The translations under genes and the position numbers were made by a program. Below the pieces are notes generated by a model. The model did not search any database. It was not told the origin of the DNA and was given only the letters and a program-made list of their open reading frames with translations. 64,000 bases of DNA, taken from NCBI RefSeq assembly GCF_004216715.1, contig NZ_SGXG01000001.1:3890501-3954500 (forward strand). Direction: 5' to 3'. Source of the stretch: Cecembia calidifontis. GTDB taxonomy: Bacteria; Bacteroidota; Bacteroidia; Cytophagales; Cyclobacteriaceae. Below are positions 9,754-20,600 of this stretch, piece by piece. Every line of letters starts with the position of its first letter. Within the stretch, counting starts at the first letter, position 1.

Positions 9754-10779
9754 TTAACGCACTACAGGATTGAAAAACTCTAAACCAACACCACGATTTC
9801 TCATCACCAATGTATCTCTGGTGGACATACTCATCGTGGGCATATCTAGCTCATATTGCAAATACAAGGCGTCTCTGTCTTGATTCCCCCAGCTTCTTTT
9901 TTCGCCTCTTTTCACAAATTGACCAGAACCAGTGGCAGTTACGCCTGGTGTAGTAGAAGTTACAGTACAATTCCCTTGGTTATTGAAGGTAAGTCTTAGA
10001 TTTATTTGCTGATTGACTCCTCCAGCATCCTGAATTTCTAGCGGAAAATCCAGTGTTGTCAATGATTGCGTTTGGAGTGTTTTTAATTCATCTAATTCTA
10101 CAAAACGCTCTCTTCTGACAACTTGGCGGGACAAATTCTCATTACCGGGTTTACCGATGATGTTATCCACCCCTCTTCTCAAATAGATACCATGCCATTC
10201 ATTTACATACTTAACAGCATAAAGAACAAAATCCTTTGGCGCTGCTTCCCAATCACCAATCACATGTCTATTAGGATTTGGAAGCGGAGACCGGCCTCTT
10301 AGTACAGAATCAACATTCGTAGCAGAAACAATTCTCAAGGGAAATACATAAGTATTTTGGATAGCTTCAGGGTCATTGAAAAAGGCCCCTGTAAGTTGAA
10401 TCTCCAGTCCTCCTATTATGGACCCACGAGGGATTGTGATAACAGGTTCGGCCATTTGAAAATATTCTGTAGGAAGCACCTTTACTTCCCTTCCCCCTTG
10501 AGAAAACAAGAGGTTTTCCGCAAGTGAAGGGTCATAAGCTACCTCTAAACGAATGTTATTTCGATTGTTGTAAACCCCACCAGTGGTCGCCATAATTCTG
10601 AACTTCTGTTCATTATCAAGTGTGGTATCAAAAATATCTTCACCAAGGGTTATGGTACGTACCGGATATTGATGAGCAAAATACACACTCTGGAAATCAA
10701 AATCCGGGAATTGCCATTCGTCGTTCACGCAGGAACTTAAGCAGACAATTGAGATTAGAAGTATTATTAATTTTTTCAT
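9754..10779 (-). CDS. DUF1735/DUF4361-type surface glycan-binding lipoprotein
   Basis: 341 residues from the ATG at 10779; this start puts a normal lipoprotein signal first (MKKLIILLISIVCLSSC, Cys17), and a longer frame starting at 10815 would spoil it. Asp and Glu after the cysteine (CVNDEW) suggest surface export. The N-terminal half resembles the BT_3987-type DUF1735 domain (repeated beta sandwiches, about 25-150) and the C-terminal half the DUF4361 domain. It sits where xusE sits in the Prevotella/Bacteroides xylan cluster, between SusD and a GH10-type protein. Its role is probably binding xylan on the cell surface; no catalytic motif is visible. Confidence 0.75.
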   Translation of the reverse strand: MKKLIILLISIVCLSSCVNDEWQFPDFDFQSVYFAHQYPVRTITLGEDIFDTTLDNEQKFRIMATTGGVYNNRNNIRLEVAYDPSLAENLLFSQGGREVKVLPTEYFQMAEPVITIPRGSIIGGLEIQLTGAFFNDPEAIQNTYVFPLRIVSATNVDSVLRGRSPLPNPNRHVIGDWEAAPKDFVLYAVKYVNEWHGIYLRRGVDNIIGKPGNENLSRQVVRRERFVELDELKTLQTQSLTTLDFPLEIQDAGGVNQQINLRLTFNNQGNCTVTSTTPGVTATGSGQFVKRGEKRSWGNQDRDALYLQYELDMPTMSMSTRDTLVMRNRGVGLEFFNPVVR

Positions 10780-10822
10780 GTTATTTTTCTTTCGGCTTTG
10801 AAAATTACCTTTCACTTACAAC

Positions 10823-12598
10823 TTACCAGCCTGTATTTTGACGGAGTGCACTATATTTCAATAGCTCACTCAAAGGGACTGGTCCATAAACCATATGCTG
10901 ACCAAAAACCCTGTTTTGGACATTGATCTCCTGGTATGTATTGTTTTGAATTCTCATGCCTCTAGCTGGCTCTGTCAAATTCAAATTCCATCTTCTCAAA
11001 TCCCAGAATCTAAAACCTTCAAAACAAAGTTCTAACCTCCGCTCATTTCTGATCAATTCCCTCATAGCATCTTTATCATTTTTAATGGACTCCAGGTATG
11101 CATCACCGTTGGCTAGGCCTATACCAGCGCGCTGACGGATAGCCTTGATTACATCATAGGCAGAGAATCCAAATGAACCTGTTGCCATTGGCCCCCATGC
11201 TTCATTGGCTGCTTCCGCATAAATCAGGTAGAGCTCCGTATAGCGGATCCTTGGCATGACATGCAATTGGCCATTGACAGAGACAGGGTTCAAATTGACA
11301 TCTTGTCTCAACAGCTTTCTCATGTAATAACCAGTTCGGGTCGAAACTTCCACCCTGTTGATACCATCATTTGTCCCACCATCGGCAGTAGTGTTGATTA
11401 CCTGATTATTAGGTCCTGCTGTACTTCCATTTCGAATAATGAAGTGATTGAAACGAGGGTCTCTGTTAGCATAAGGATTAGCTGGATCATAGCTACTGTT
11501 TGGATGAGTGATCGGATATCCATCTATGGAAGGAAAAGCATCTACCAAATTTTGGGTAGGGTTTAAAAGTCCACTACCAAATTGAGTTGGAGGGAAATGC
11601 TGAGCTTCCAGGTTGCTTGAAGGTCCACCCAAAGAAGTTCTCCACAAAATTTCACGCTGATTGACGCCCCCTCCTAAATTGTTGATTTCTGCCACGTTGG
11701 TGTACCATGTTAAGCCTGTTGGGGATATTCCCGAAACACCTCCGTTCAAGGCCAATACTTGACCAGCATAATTCGCAGCGTCTTCCCAAGTAGTACTATT
11801 TCCTTGACTAAAGGCAGGACTTGCAGCCATTAGTGCTGCTTGAGCCCGTACCGCCATTGCAATTCTTCCACTCATCAATTGTCTTGCATCTTCCCCAAAA
11901 ACTCGGTTGTAGTCATTTCGAGAAGCGCCTATAGCCCTGTATCGCTCTGGTACATCGGCTTCTGTTGCAATGTTTTCATAATCCAAGGGTAACAATTCAA
12001 GGGCTCTTTCCACATCCACATAAATTTGTCTCATGCACTCTTCAAATGTAATTCTTGGAAGATTGAACTGAGAGTTAAGATTTTGCGAATCCGTAAAAAT
12101 TTGAACCCCTAGCAATTGTCCATCAGCAAAACCACCATGTGCCTGCAGCAAATGATACATAAATAGCGCACGAAGGCCGAGGGCTTCACCGATTATCCTA
12201 TCTGCAAACATGCGGTCCAGCATAGGATTATTTACCGTAAAGGTGACCTTCTCCGCCGTTTCAATCATCAGATTAATGTATTGTATTGCGGCTTTGGCAT
12301 TTGTCCATTGATTCAAGGGGTTATTATCAGAAGCCCACTGGCCACTTGCCATGTTAAAAAAGGCGTTGTTTTCATTATTGGCTACAGCATCATCTGTGGC
12401 CATATCATTAAATGACCAACTATTTCTAGGAATACGGGCATAGGCATTGATAATCAAACCTTGAGCAAACCTTGGTTCATTATAACTACTCTCCAGATCT
12501 CTGTTGTTCTGGATAGCAGGTTCAAACAAATCATCGCAGGCAGTATTGAAAATAACTACCGTAGCAAGCAATCCCAGTATATTTTTGATATTTTTCAT
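10823..12598 (-). CDS. SusD/RagB-family outer-membrane lipoprotein (xylan locus, second pair)
   Basis: A 591-residue SusD homolog with lipobox Cys21 followed by DDLFE, the surface-export pattern. The tetratricopeptide-like N-terminal helices include the region ALGLRALFMYHLLQAHGG, and the C-terminal SusD domain contains the conserved ELCFEGFRFWDLRRW motif. It forms the lid on the SusC channel encoded 12 bp upstream and captures oligosaccharides. It corresponds in position to xusD. The family and pairing are certain; xylan as substrate is inferred from the neighbours. Confidence 0.93.
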   Translation of the reverse strand: MKNIKNILGLLATVVIFNTACDDLFEPAIQNNRDLESSYNEPRFAQGLIINAYARIPRNSWSFNDMATDDAVANNENNAFFNMASGQWASDNNPLNQWTNAKAAIQYINLMIETAEKVTFTVNNPMLDRMFADRIIGEALGLRALFMYHLLQAHGGFADGQLLGVQIFTDSQNLNSQFNLPRITFEECMRQIYVDVERALELLPLDYENIATEADVPERYRAIGASRNDYNRVFGEDARQLMSGRIAMAVRAQAALMAASPAFSQGNSTTWEDAANYAGQVLALNGGVSGISPTGLTWYTNVAEINNLGGGVNQREILWRTSLGGPSSNLEAQHFPPTQFGSGLLNPTQNLVDAFPSIDGYPITHPNSSYDPANPYANRDPRFNHFIIRNGSTAGPNNQVINTTADGGTNDGINRVEVSTRTGYYMRKLLRQDVNLNPVSVNGQLHVMPRIRYTELYLIYAEAANEAWGPMATGSFGFSAYDVIKAIRQRAGIGLANGDAYLESIKNDKDAMRELIRNERRLELCFEGFRFWDLRRWNLNLTEPARGMRIQNNTYQEINVQNRVFGQHMVYGPVPLSELLKYSALRQNTGW

Positions 12599-12610
12599 GT
12601 ATTTCGGTTA

Positions 12611-15600
12611 TTAAAACTGAGCAGCTAAACCTAAATTAAAGAAGTGTGTTTGGGGTGCAGAGCCGATATTGGTCGTAAGAATTTTACGGTTAGGCCCAAG
12701 CGTTAAAAGATTTACCCCATTGATGTACACATCCATTCCTCTGATAAATGAACTTGCAAACAACTTGTCAGATGGTAATCGGTACGTAATCTGAACCCTG
12801 GAAAGGTCAAAACGATCCGTACTATAAAGCCAGAAATCAGAGTTCCTGAAGTTATTCGCGCCATTTAATGTGGTGAGACGAGGATAGGTTGCTGTTTCCG
12901 CTGTTTGTGGTGTCCATCTATCTCTGACTACTTCGGAATATTTGGCATCTCCTGCAATCCAGAAATAAGAGCTGTTTCTCATCGCATAAGCACCACTTCT
13001 CCACATGCCCAAGGCAAAAAGGGTGAAGTTTTTCCAGTTTGCTGTAATATTCAACCCGGTTGTCAAAGGGGCTCCAAACCATCCACCTCTACCCAAGAAA
13101 ACTTCATCCTGAGGGGTAATTCTATTATCCCCGTTTTGATCAATATACCGTATATCTCCTGGTGCCACCTCACCAAAAATTTGAACAGGCGCAGAGGCTA
13201 TTTCGCCAGTACTGCCAAAGAAACCAGCATTTCTTAGACCCCAAATAGCATCAATCGGTTTACCGCTTCTGATTTGATATTCATCTAGCCAGTTTTCGCC
13301 TCTCTGAAGCGCTTTAGTAGCATAATAAGTACCTACTAACCCTACATTCAGTTTAACTGCGCCCACTTGTTGATTTACATTTAAGTTGAAATCGAATCCT
13401 GTGCGCTGATCGCTATTGTAGTTCTCAAAAGGAATGAAGGAAGACACCGGAAAACCTGTAGTAAAGTAACTAGGGTAGATATCACTCCTTTGAACCAGCA
13501 AACCGGTCATTCGGCTGAAAAAAGCAGAACCTGAGAAGAATAATTTGTTATTGAAGAAAGAACCTTCAATTCCAAAGTTTATTTCTTCTCTTTTTGGAAA
13601 CCTCATTCCTGGATTGGCTCCTCTTCTTGAAATGGTGGTGATGTTATTCAATCCATCTTTCCAGGTGTAGAAAACAGTACCGTCACCTTGTTGTGTAAAT
13701 ACTTGTTCATACAGATAATAATCCGTGATATCTAAATCTGTGTGAACAATACCACCAGAAACAGAAAGTAATAAATTGTTGACTATTGAGGAATTTTTAA
13801 GAAACTCCTCATTACTTATTCTCCAACCCAAAGAACCTGTTGGGGAAAATGCCTGTCTGTTATTCTCGGGAAGTCTTGCAGAATGAATTATTGCACCATT
13901 GAATTCAGCCAAAAACCGGTTTTGGAAACTATAACCAAGATGTATACCTAGATTGGCATTGCTTATCCGATGATACAACTGGGAAACTCCGGTTTGAAAT
14001 CCTCCGGCCACCAACATGGCGGAAATTTCATGCTTTTTTTCTATTATAGTATGGTAGTTAAGTTGAGCAGACATTGACAAAGTCTGCTGAAACCTGTTCC
14101 CGCTGATATTTTGAGTTCTGGTACTGGCATCTTGACCGAATCTAGTCAAGCTTGTTATCAAATCCTTACCCGCATAATTATTCCAAACCGGCTGATAAAC
14201 AGCGTATTGGTTATTAAAGGCTAGTGTGTAGGATGTCTGATAATCCAATCCAAACCTGTAATTAAAGGTCAAACCTTTTAAAACATTTCTCAAGTCAGCG
14301 TTGACTCCAGTATTGAATTGATATTGTCTACTGGTAAAGACGTTGGAACCACCGGCATAAATATCTGCAATCGGGTTAGTCTGCTCTAATTGGGTACCTC
14401 CTAACAGGTATTGGCCACCGATGACATGGCTACTGTTACGAATAAAATTCTGAGACACCTCATCATCCTCCTCAATCATACTGATAGGTACTAGAGGAGA
14501 GAACCTGTTTGGACGAATAGTTGCAGCGCCTTGCCAATAATTAGTATTCACTCCTTTTCCATTGTAAATAATCACCGCTGCATCCGCAAAACCGGAAATG
14601 TAATTATTGAAATTCATATCTACATTTCCCCTGACATTGAATCTTTCGTTTCGATTGTTGGTCGCCTGACCAAAGTTGAGAAAACTACCTTCAGACATCA
14701 TACCCAAATTTGTGTAATAGCGTGCTTTGTCAGAGCCGCCACCAATTTCAAGTATTGCATCATGCCTACTGAATGCTTTTTGTAGGTAATCTGTTGAATA
14801 GAAATCCAAATTCGGATAACGGTAAGGGTTGGTACCAGCCGCATGATTAAAGATTTCCTCCTGAGTGAACAAAGGCTGCAAGCCATCATTCACACGGGCT
14901 TCATTAAATAATGTCATGTATTCAGCAGAGCCCAAATATTTGGGAATCTCACGGGCTACATGAACACCTGTGTTGGCTCTTACATTGATGTATTGCCTTC
15001 CTACACTTCCTCTTTTGGTGGTTACCATGATCACACCCTTAGCAGCACGGCTTCCATATAAAGCAACCGCAGAAGCTCCTTTTAAGAAAGTAATCTGCTC
15101 GATTTCTATGGGCATCACACTGCCAGGATCTCTTGGAACTCCATCTACCAATAATAAGTATTCATTATTTCCCCAGATGTTACCATGGAAACCTGGTGCG
15201 AAACCTTCCATATTGTCCAAGGTCCATGTGAAATAATTTTTCTCCAACAATTCGGGGATGTTAACAAAGGATATTCCTCCCAACAAATTGGACCTGTCTT
15301 TCACTTGATAAGCGGTATTCACTTGTCTAGATTCCCACTCAGGTATTAAAATGATATCATTTATTTGGCCTGAAAGGCGCATTACCTTTGTTTCATAGCC
15401 ATTTAATTTGAAAATCACCAAACTGTTGGGAATAACCTCAATATCAAAAAAACCCTGGGCATTAGTTGTTCCTAAGACTTCTTCTTGTTCATCCAAGATA
15501 AAAACATCTGGAACCGGTTCTCCTTTGGTATCCTTCACGGACGCCTGTATCCGAATTGTTTGATTAGCCTGAGCTAAGAGCAGAATGGGACTACTCATCA

Positions 15601-15640
15601 GCATCAATACCAATAGCCATATGATATGTTTATATTTCAT
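12611..15640 (-). CDS. SusC-like TonB-dependent outer-membrane transporter (second pair), shorter and divergent
   Basis: 1009 residues. Signal peptide (cut near LLLAQ), a carboxypeptidase-regulatory-like domain (about 28-100), then plug (EYLLLVDGVPRD, LYGSRAAKGVIMVTTKRG) and beta barrel ending in FNLGLAAQF. It is about 100 residues shorter than the first SusC of the locus. The usual stretch EVVVVGYG before the plug is missing; this region reads ESRQVNTAYQVKDRSNLLGG, so its TonB box is not recognisable. Together with the next SusD it should import xylo-oligosaccharides. It corresponds in order to xusC of the known xylan cluster. Confidence 0.92.
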   Translation of the reverse strand: MKYKHIIWLLVLMLMSSPILLLAQANQTIRIQASVKDTKGEPVPDVFILDEQEEVLGTTNAQGFFDIEVIPNSLVIFKLNGYETKVMRLSGQINDIILIPEWESRQVNTAYQVKDRSNLLGGISFVNIPELLEKNYFTWTLDNMEGFAPGFHGNIWGNNEYLLLVDGVPRDPGSVMPIEIEQITFLKGASAVALYGSRAAKGVIMVTTKRGSVGRQYINVRANTGVHVAREIPKYLGSAEYMTLFNEARVNDGLQPLFTQEEIFNHAAGTNPYRYPNLDFYSTDYLQKAFSRHDAILEIGGGSDKARYYTNLGMMSEGSFLNFGQATNNRNERFNVRGNVDMNFNNYISGFADAAVIIYNGKGVNTNYWQGAATIRPNRFSPLVPISMIEEDDEVSQNFIRNSSHVIGGQYLLGGTQLEQTNPIADIYAGGSNVFTSRQYQFNTGVNADLRNVLKGLTFNYRFGLDYQTSYTLAFNNQYAVYQPVWNNYAGKDLITSLTRFGQDASTRTQNISGNRFQQTLSMSAQLNYHTIIEKKHEISAMLVAGGFQTGVSQLYHRISNANLGIHLGYSFQNRFLAEFNGAIIHSARLPENNRQAFSPTGSLGWRISNEEFLKNSSIVNNLLLSVSGGIVHTDLDITDYYLYEQVFTQQGDGTVFYTWKDGLNNITTISRRGANPGMRFPKREEINFGIEGSFFNNKLFFSGSAFFSRMTGLLVQRSDIYPSYFTTGFPVSSFIPFENYNSDQRTGFDFNLNVNQQVGAVKLNVGLVGTYYATKALQRGENWLDEYQIRSGKPIDAIWGLRNAGFFGSTGEIASAPVQIFGEVAPGDIRYIDQNGDNRITPQDEVFLGRGGWFGAPLTTGLNITANWKNFTLFALGMWRSGAYAMRNSSYFWIAGDAKYSEVVRDRWTPQTAETATYPRLTTLNGANNFRNSDFWLYSTDRFDLSRVQITYRLPSDKLFASSFIRGMDVYINGVNLLTLGPNRKILTTNIGSAPQTHFFNLGLAAQF

Positions 15641-15673
15641 TAGTGCTTTTAGAAAATGTTGAACTTGATTTTT

Positions 15674-17587
15674 TTACCAACCTGGATTTTGTCGGAATTC
15701 AGGATACAAAGTCACATCAGAAACTTTTAGTGGTAACCAATAATGTCTTTCTGCAAGCGGTCTTTCCAACAGAACTTCCTCCCTGAAATTCAACACCCGC
15801 ATGTTTGTAGGATCGCCTCCTAAAGTAGACTCGGGAGCACGGGTAAACTCAATTGAAGTTTTGAGCGTATAAGGTCTTTCGATTAATTGCATCCACCTTC
15901 TCAAATCATTGAACCGATGCCTTTCAAAAGCTAACTCAACAGCGCGTTCTCTCTTTATCTCATTTAAGAATACATCCACAGATGTTTGGAATTTTGGAAG
16001 GACTCCAGGCATTCCTGCTCTTTCTCTGATTACATTCACTGCCTCAAGTGCAGATTTATTAAAATTTGAAGAACGTGCCTGCACCGAATTATGCCCCATC
16101 AAAGCCGCTTCTGCATACATCAAATACACATCTGCCAATCGGAGGTAAGGAACATTCAAGTGAAGTGCTGCACCGAAGGCAAAAGCATTATCATAGGCAT
16201 TGGCCGTCAAAGGGACAAACTTTCTATTCAAATAACCTGTAGGACTTCCAGAAACAGCACCTCTGTAACTACCCCCTGTGAATAGATTCGCATATCGGTT
16301 ATCTTCTTGATTGGGGGGCATGGAGCCTTGTACCACCTGTACACCATCAAATACTACAGTTTTATAAAAGCGCGGATCTCGGCCCCTGAATGGGAACTCC
16401 GGATTGTAACCAGACTCTGGGTCTGCTTTTGTTATGTCGGTAGGCAGGGGAAGACCATTTGCCATCCCGAAGTTTTGATTGATATAGTTGGCTGTTGGTA
16501 CAAACTTAGTCGCATCCCCATCTACAATGATGGAAGGAAAATACTGTTTAGTAATACCCCAATTGGACTGGTCTCCTGACCAATATAAAGATCTGAAAAT
16601 CGTTTCGGTACCGCCGGATAATGCCCAATTTTGACCCATGGTGTAAAACAAACTATGCCAACGGTCAAAAGGCATCAGCGCATATTGGGTTTGGCCACTC
16701 TCCACTAAATTGAGCAATTCACCGAATGCTTCGGCAGAACGGCGAGCAAAGTCAGTATTGTATGTTCTACTACCAGTAGATTCGAAATTCATCAATGGGC
16801 TCGCCGCATATAAGAGGTTTTTACCCAAGTAGGCCAAAGCCATGATTTTATTTATTCTTAATTCATTTCTACCCAAGGTCCGCCTTCCTGCTGTGATGTT
16901 ATCCCAATTAATGGGTAACAAATCTGCTGCTCTTCTTAGGTCAGCCGCTACTTTTTCAGCACTTTGATGATAATTCAAACGTGCTTCTCGCAACTGCTGA
17001 TCTCCAGGCAATACCCTGTCAATGTACGGAAGACCGCCAACATGTTGTATCAACATGAAGTGAAACCAACCTCTGAAGAAAAGAAGTTGTCCTTCAATTA
17101 GAGCACGTTCTTCATCTGTGGCATCTGTCATTCGATGGAGGTTTTCTAATCCAAGATTGGCTTTTCTGATACCATACCAAGCTAAAGGCCACAGGCCTTT
17201 GGTATGGGGGTTATCATTGGTATTAGCAGACCACTTATCCATCCAGGAAGCTTGACCACCATGACCTGCATGCTCCACTTGCCAAGCCCAGAAATTACCT
17301 CTATCAAAAGCAAAAGTCACGTGAAAATTACCTGCTGAAGATACCATTTCATCTTCTCCCCAATTCCAAGAAGCGGTCCAGTAACTGGTAGTAAAGTTGG
17401 GAATACAATGGTACAGCTCCTCGGTAAATCCTTGGAAATTCTGAAAATTAAGGAAGGCAATTTCTTCTGAAATCACCGACTCGGGTGTTCTTTCCAAATA
17501 ATCCAAACAGGAAGATGTACTGACTACCAAAAGTACCGCAACCAAGAATGGATTGATTTTAGTTTTTATCGTTGTTAAAACTTTCAT
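15674..17587 (-). CDS. SusD/RagB-family outer-membrane lipoprotein (xylan locus, first pair)
   Basis: 637 residues with lipobox Cys27 (STSSC) followed by LDYLERTPES, typical of SusD start regions. The N-terminal helices include LLFFRGWFHFMLIQHVGGLPYID, and the C-terminal part has ELAFERHRFNDLRRW, the family signature. It lies 13 bp downstream of its SusC partner and 33 bp upstream of the second SusC. Expected job: capture of xylan oligosaccharides at the cell surface. It matches xusB in order. Confidence 0.93.
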   Translation of the reverse strand: MKVLTTIKTKINPFLVAVLLVVSTSSCLDYLERTPESVISEEIAFLNFQNFQGFTEELYHCIPNFTTSYWTASWNWGEDEMVSSAGNFHVTFAFDRGNFWAWQVEHAGHGGQASWMDKWSANTNDNPHTKGLWPLAWYGIRKANLGLENLHRMTDATDEERALIEGQLLFFRGWFHFMLIQHVGGLPYIDRVLPGDQQLREARLNYHQSAEKVAADLRRAADLLPINWDNITAGRRTLGRNELRINKIMALAYLGKNLLYAASPLMNFESTGSRTYNTDFARRSAEAFGELLNLVESGQTQYALMPFDRWHSLFYTMGQNWALSGGTETIFRSLYWSGDQSNWGITKQYFPSIIVDGDATKFVPTANYINQNFGMANGLPLPTDITKADPESGYNPEFPFRGRDPRFYKTVVFDGVQVVQGSMPPNQEDNRYANLFTGGSYRGAVSGSPTGYLNRKFVPLTANAYDNAFAFGAALHLNVPYLRLADVYLMYAEAALMGHNSVQARSSNFNKSALEAVNVIRERAGMPGVLPKFQTSVDVFLNEIKRERAVELAFERHRFNDLRRWMQLIERPYTLKTSIEFTRAPESTLGGDPTNMRVLNFREEVLLERPLAERHYWLPLKVSDVTLYPEFRQNPGW

Positions 17588-17600
17588 AGCAAATCAAGAA

Positions 17601-20600
17601 TTAGAATGTCATCGTTAAACCTAAGTTTATCCTTCTCATCATAGGGTAAGCCCCCTCCCATGCTGCACCAGTTCCAAAGTTTGATTCTCTATCGTCTGGC
17701 ATTTTACTCCAAACCAAAAGATTGTTACCATTGAGGAAAACCCTTAATCCTGCCATGCCTAATTTTCTGGCACTGGCTGAATTCACGTTATAAGCGATTT
17801 CTGCATTTTTCAATCTTAAGAATGAGCCATCATATAAGTACCTGGCACCATAATAATAAGATACTGGTGTCAACCAAACAGGTAGTGGACTATCGGCATT
17901 CGGGGTATCTCTGGACCAATAGGTCCCTTCGTCATAGACAAGATTTCGCTGTCCATCCAAGTTGGTAAAAGGCACACTTCTGGTTACGTTATTGACACCA
18001 TAAAACTGCATAAAAAAGGATAAGCCATTCCACTCGATACCAATATTGGTGTTGTAAGTGTTTTGTGGTATGTTTGAAAATCCATAAGGCGCAGCATCAA
18101 AGGCATCAATCACCCCATCTCCATTGAAATCAAGAATAAAGTATCCTCCAGGTAATTTCCCCCCATTATTGGTATTGTGTGGCGTACTTGCAAATACTTC
18201 ATCCCAGGTATTATAAAACCCTTGATTGATGTGAGAGCGTGCTTGGCCCAACTGGAAACCTGCTTGCTTTTGGTACGCTGCCAAAAATTCAGGATCATCT
18301 CTATTAATTACTACATCAACTGCTCTGGTCAGGGCCACATCTGCCCACAGTCTGATACCATTTTTCAAAATTTTGTTAAAGCGTAACTCAATTTCATAGC
18401 CGGTTGTCTCAACCCGACCTAAATTTGCAGCAGGTGCATTGGCACCAAAATAACTTGGTACGGAACGGTCCGCTGCCATCAAAATATCCACCCGATTGTC
18501 TCGGAAAATATCAAAACTACCATCCAAAAAGCCTTTGAACAGACTAAACTCTGTTTTTAGATTGTATTTGTACACAGTTTCCCAACGGACATTTGGATTT
18601 CCCAACACTGTTTGTCTATACCAAGTGTAAGGACTAAAATCACCTCTCCAACCGACAGTAGACATTCTGGAAGAACCTCCAAATTCCCATTGATTCATGA
18701 AAAGGAATCTTCCTCCAATATTATCGTCACCGACTTCACCATAGGAAGCAGTTACTTTCAAGAAATCAATCGGCTTGATGTTTTTCATGAAGTTCTCTTC
18801 TGAGAGCACCCAACCAATACCACCGGAAGAGAAAAACGCAAATCTATAGTTGACTCCAAACTTCTCTGAACCGTTATAAGCACCGTTATATTCTGCTAAG
18901 TATTTATTCTTGTAATTATAAACCGTACGGAATACCCAGTCCTCACGATAGCTTGGGATCATGTCACCAATCGCATCCTCTTGTCTCATGACCAAACCCA
19001 TAGCATTAAGGTTATGGTTATCGGCGATCGTAGTAGCATAATTCAATTGAGCTTGGTAGAACATCCTACGCTGTGCCCCCTCTACCGTACCACCTTGGGT
19101 AGTCCAAGCAATTGGCTGGAAAAAATCGAAATTGCTGTTGTCAAAGTTGTTTTTAAGATTCACCCTTCCCGTAACAGGGTCAATCCACATTTCTTCCGTA
19201 TTATTAAACAAATCATTAACACCCCTACCAATTTCAGTGAAGGTATTATCCAACGCTATAGTACCTCTAAAATTTAGACCTTTGATGAATTTTTTTAAAT
19301 CCTGCTCCAATACGATATTGGTTGATAGACTTGTGGTGGTGGTATATTCAATACCTCCGATAGCCAATACTCTAGCAGAATTGATTGCCCCAAAATCATC
19401 TAAAGGATAATAACCCCAAAGTCCATTAGAATATCTGGGCATAAATACGTCCGGTGGGTTACGGTAAGCAGCACGCCAGAAATTTGCATCATTGCTCCCA
19501 TTCCAAGGAGTTTTACGAACTCCATAGATACCTCCCAAATTGACTTTTAAAAGTGTGGAAGATGTCAACTGAAAATCAAGATTATTTCTGAAGTTAAGCC
19601 TATTGAAGCCATAGCCAGGCTGATAACCTCTGCCGTTTTCAAATTCTCGAAAAAGATCTCCTTCATTCTGGAAATCAAATGCTGCGAAATATTTAGTAAA
19701 TTTAGTACCTCCTGTAATGGACACATTCGCATTATATGCCATGGCATAGTCCTTGAACAGGTAATTCTGCCAATCAATATTCGGATATCTTTCTGCCTCC
19801 TCTAAATTGGCTGGGTTACGGTACTTTTCTCGAATCTCCTGGGGTATGATCTGTGACCATGCCTGGGGACTTACAGATAATTCTCTTTCAATCGCTAAAT
19901 TACGAATACCAATTGCATCGTAAGCATCCATTTTTCCAGGAAGCTTAGATGGTGACTTTACGGTTGAATTTACCCTGGCGACAATTTCTGCTTTCCCTTC
20001 TCTACCTCTTTTGGTGGTAACGATGATTACCCCATTTGCACCTCTCGAACCAAAAACCGCTGTAGCAGAAGCATCTTTCAAAACAGAGATAGATTCAACC
20101 GAACCGATATCCATTTGATTAAAAAACTCAGGTCGTTCCACTCCATCCACCAAAATTAAGGGACCATTGCCGTTCCAGGTGTTGTTGCCCCTTATGACAA
20201 TCTGCGGCTGTTCGTCCCCAGGGGCTCCTGAACTTTGCACTGCAATCAAGCCAGGCAAGTTACCCGTCAATGCAGCACCAAGATTAGAAACCCCGCCGGT
20301 TCTTTGCAATACTTGGGCATTTGTCTGAGAAACAGCACCAATCAAAGTCTCTCTCCTTTGCTCGCCATATCCGATTACTACGAATTCTTGAAGTGAGGTT
20401 TCAGTTTCACTTAAAACAATATTGTAAACTGTTTTTCCCGCTTCTACTAACACTTCCTGCGATCTATAACCAATAAAACTGATAACAAGGATTTGACCTG
20501 GCTGCGCTTCAAGTTTAAAATCGCCATCGACACCTGTGGCAACCCCTATGGAGGTTCCCTTAATCAAAACGGTAACACCTGGAATTGGCATTCCATCTTT

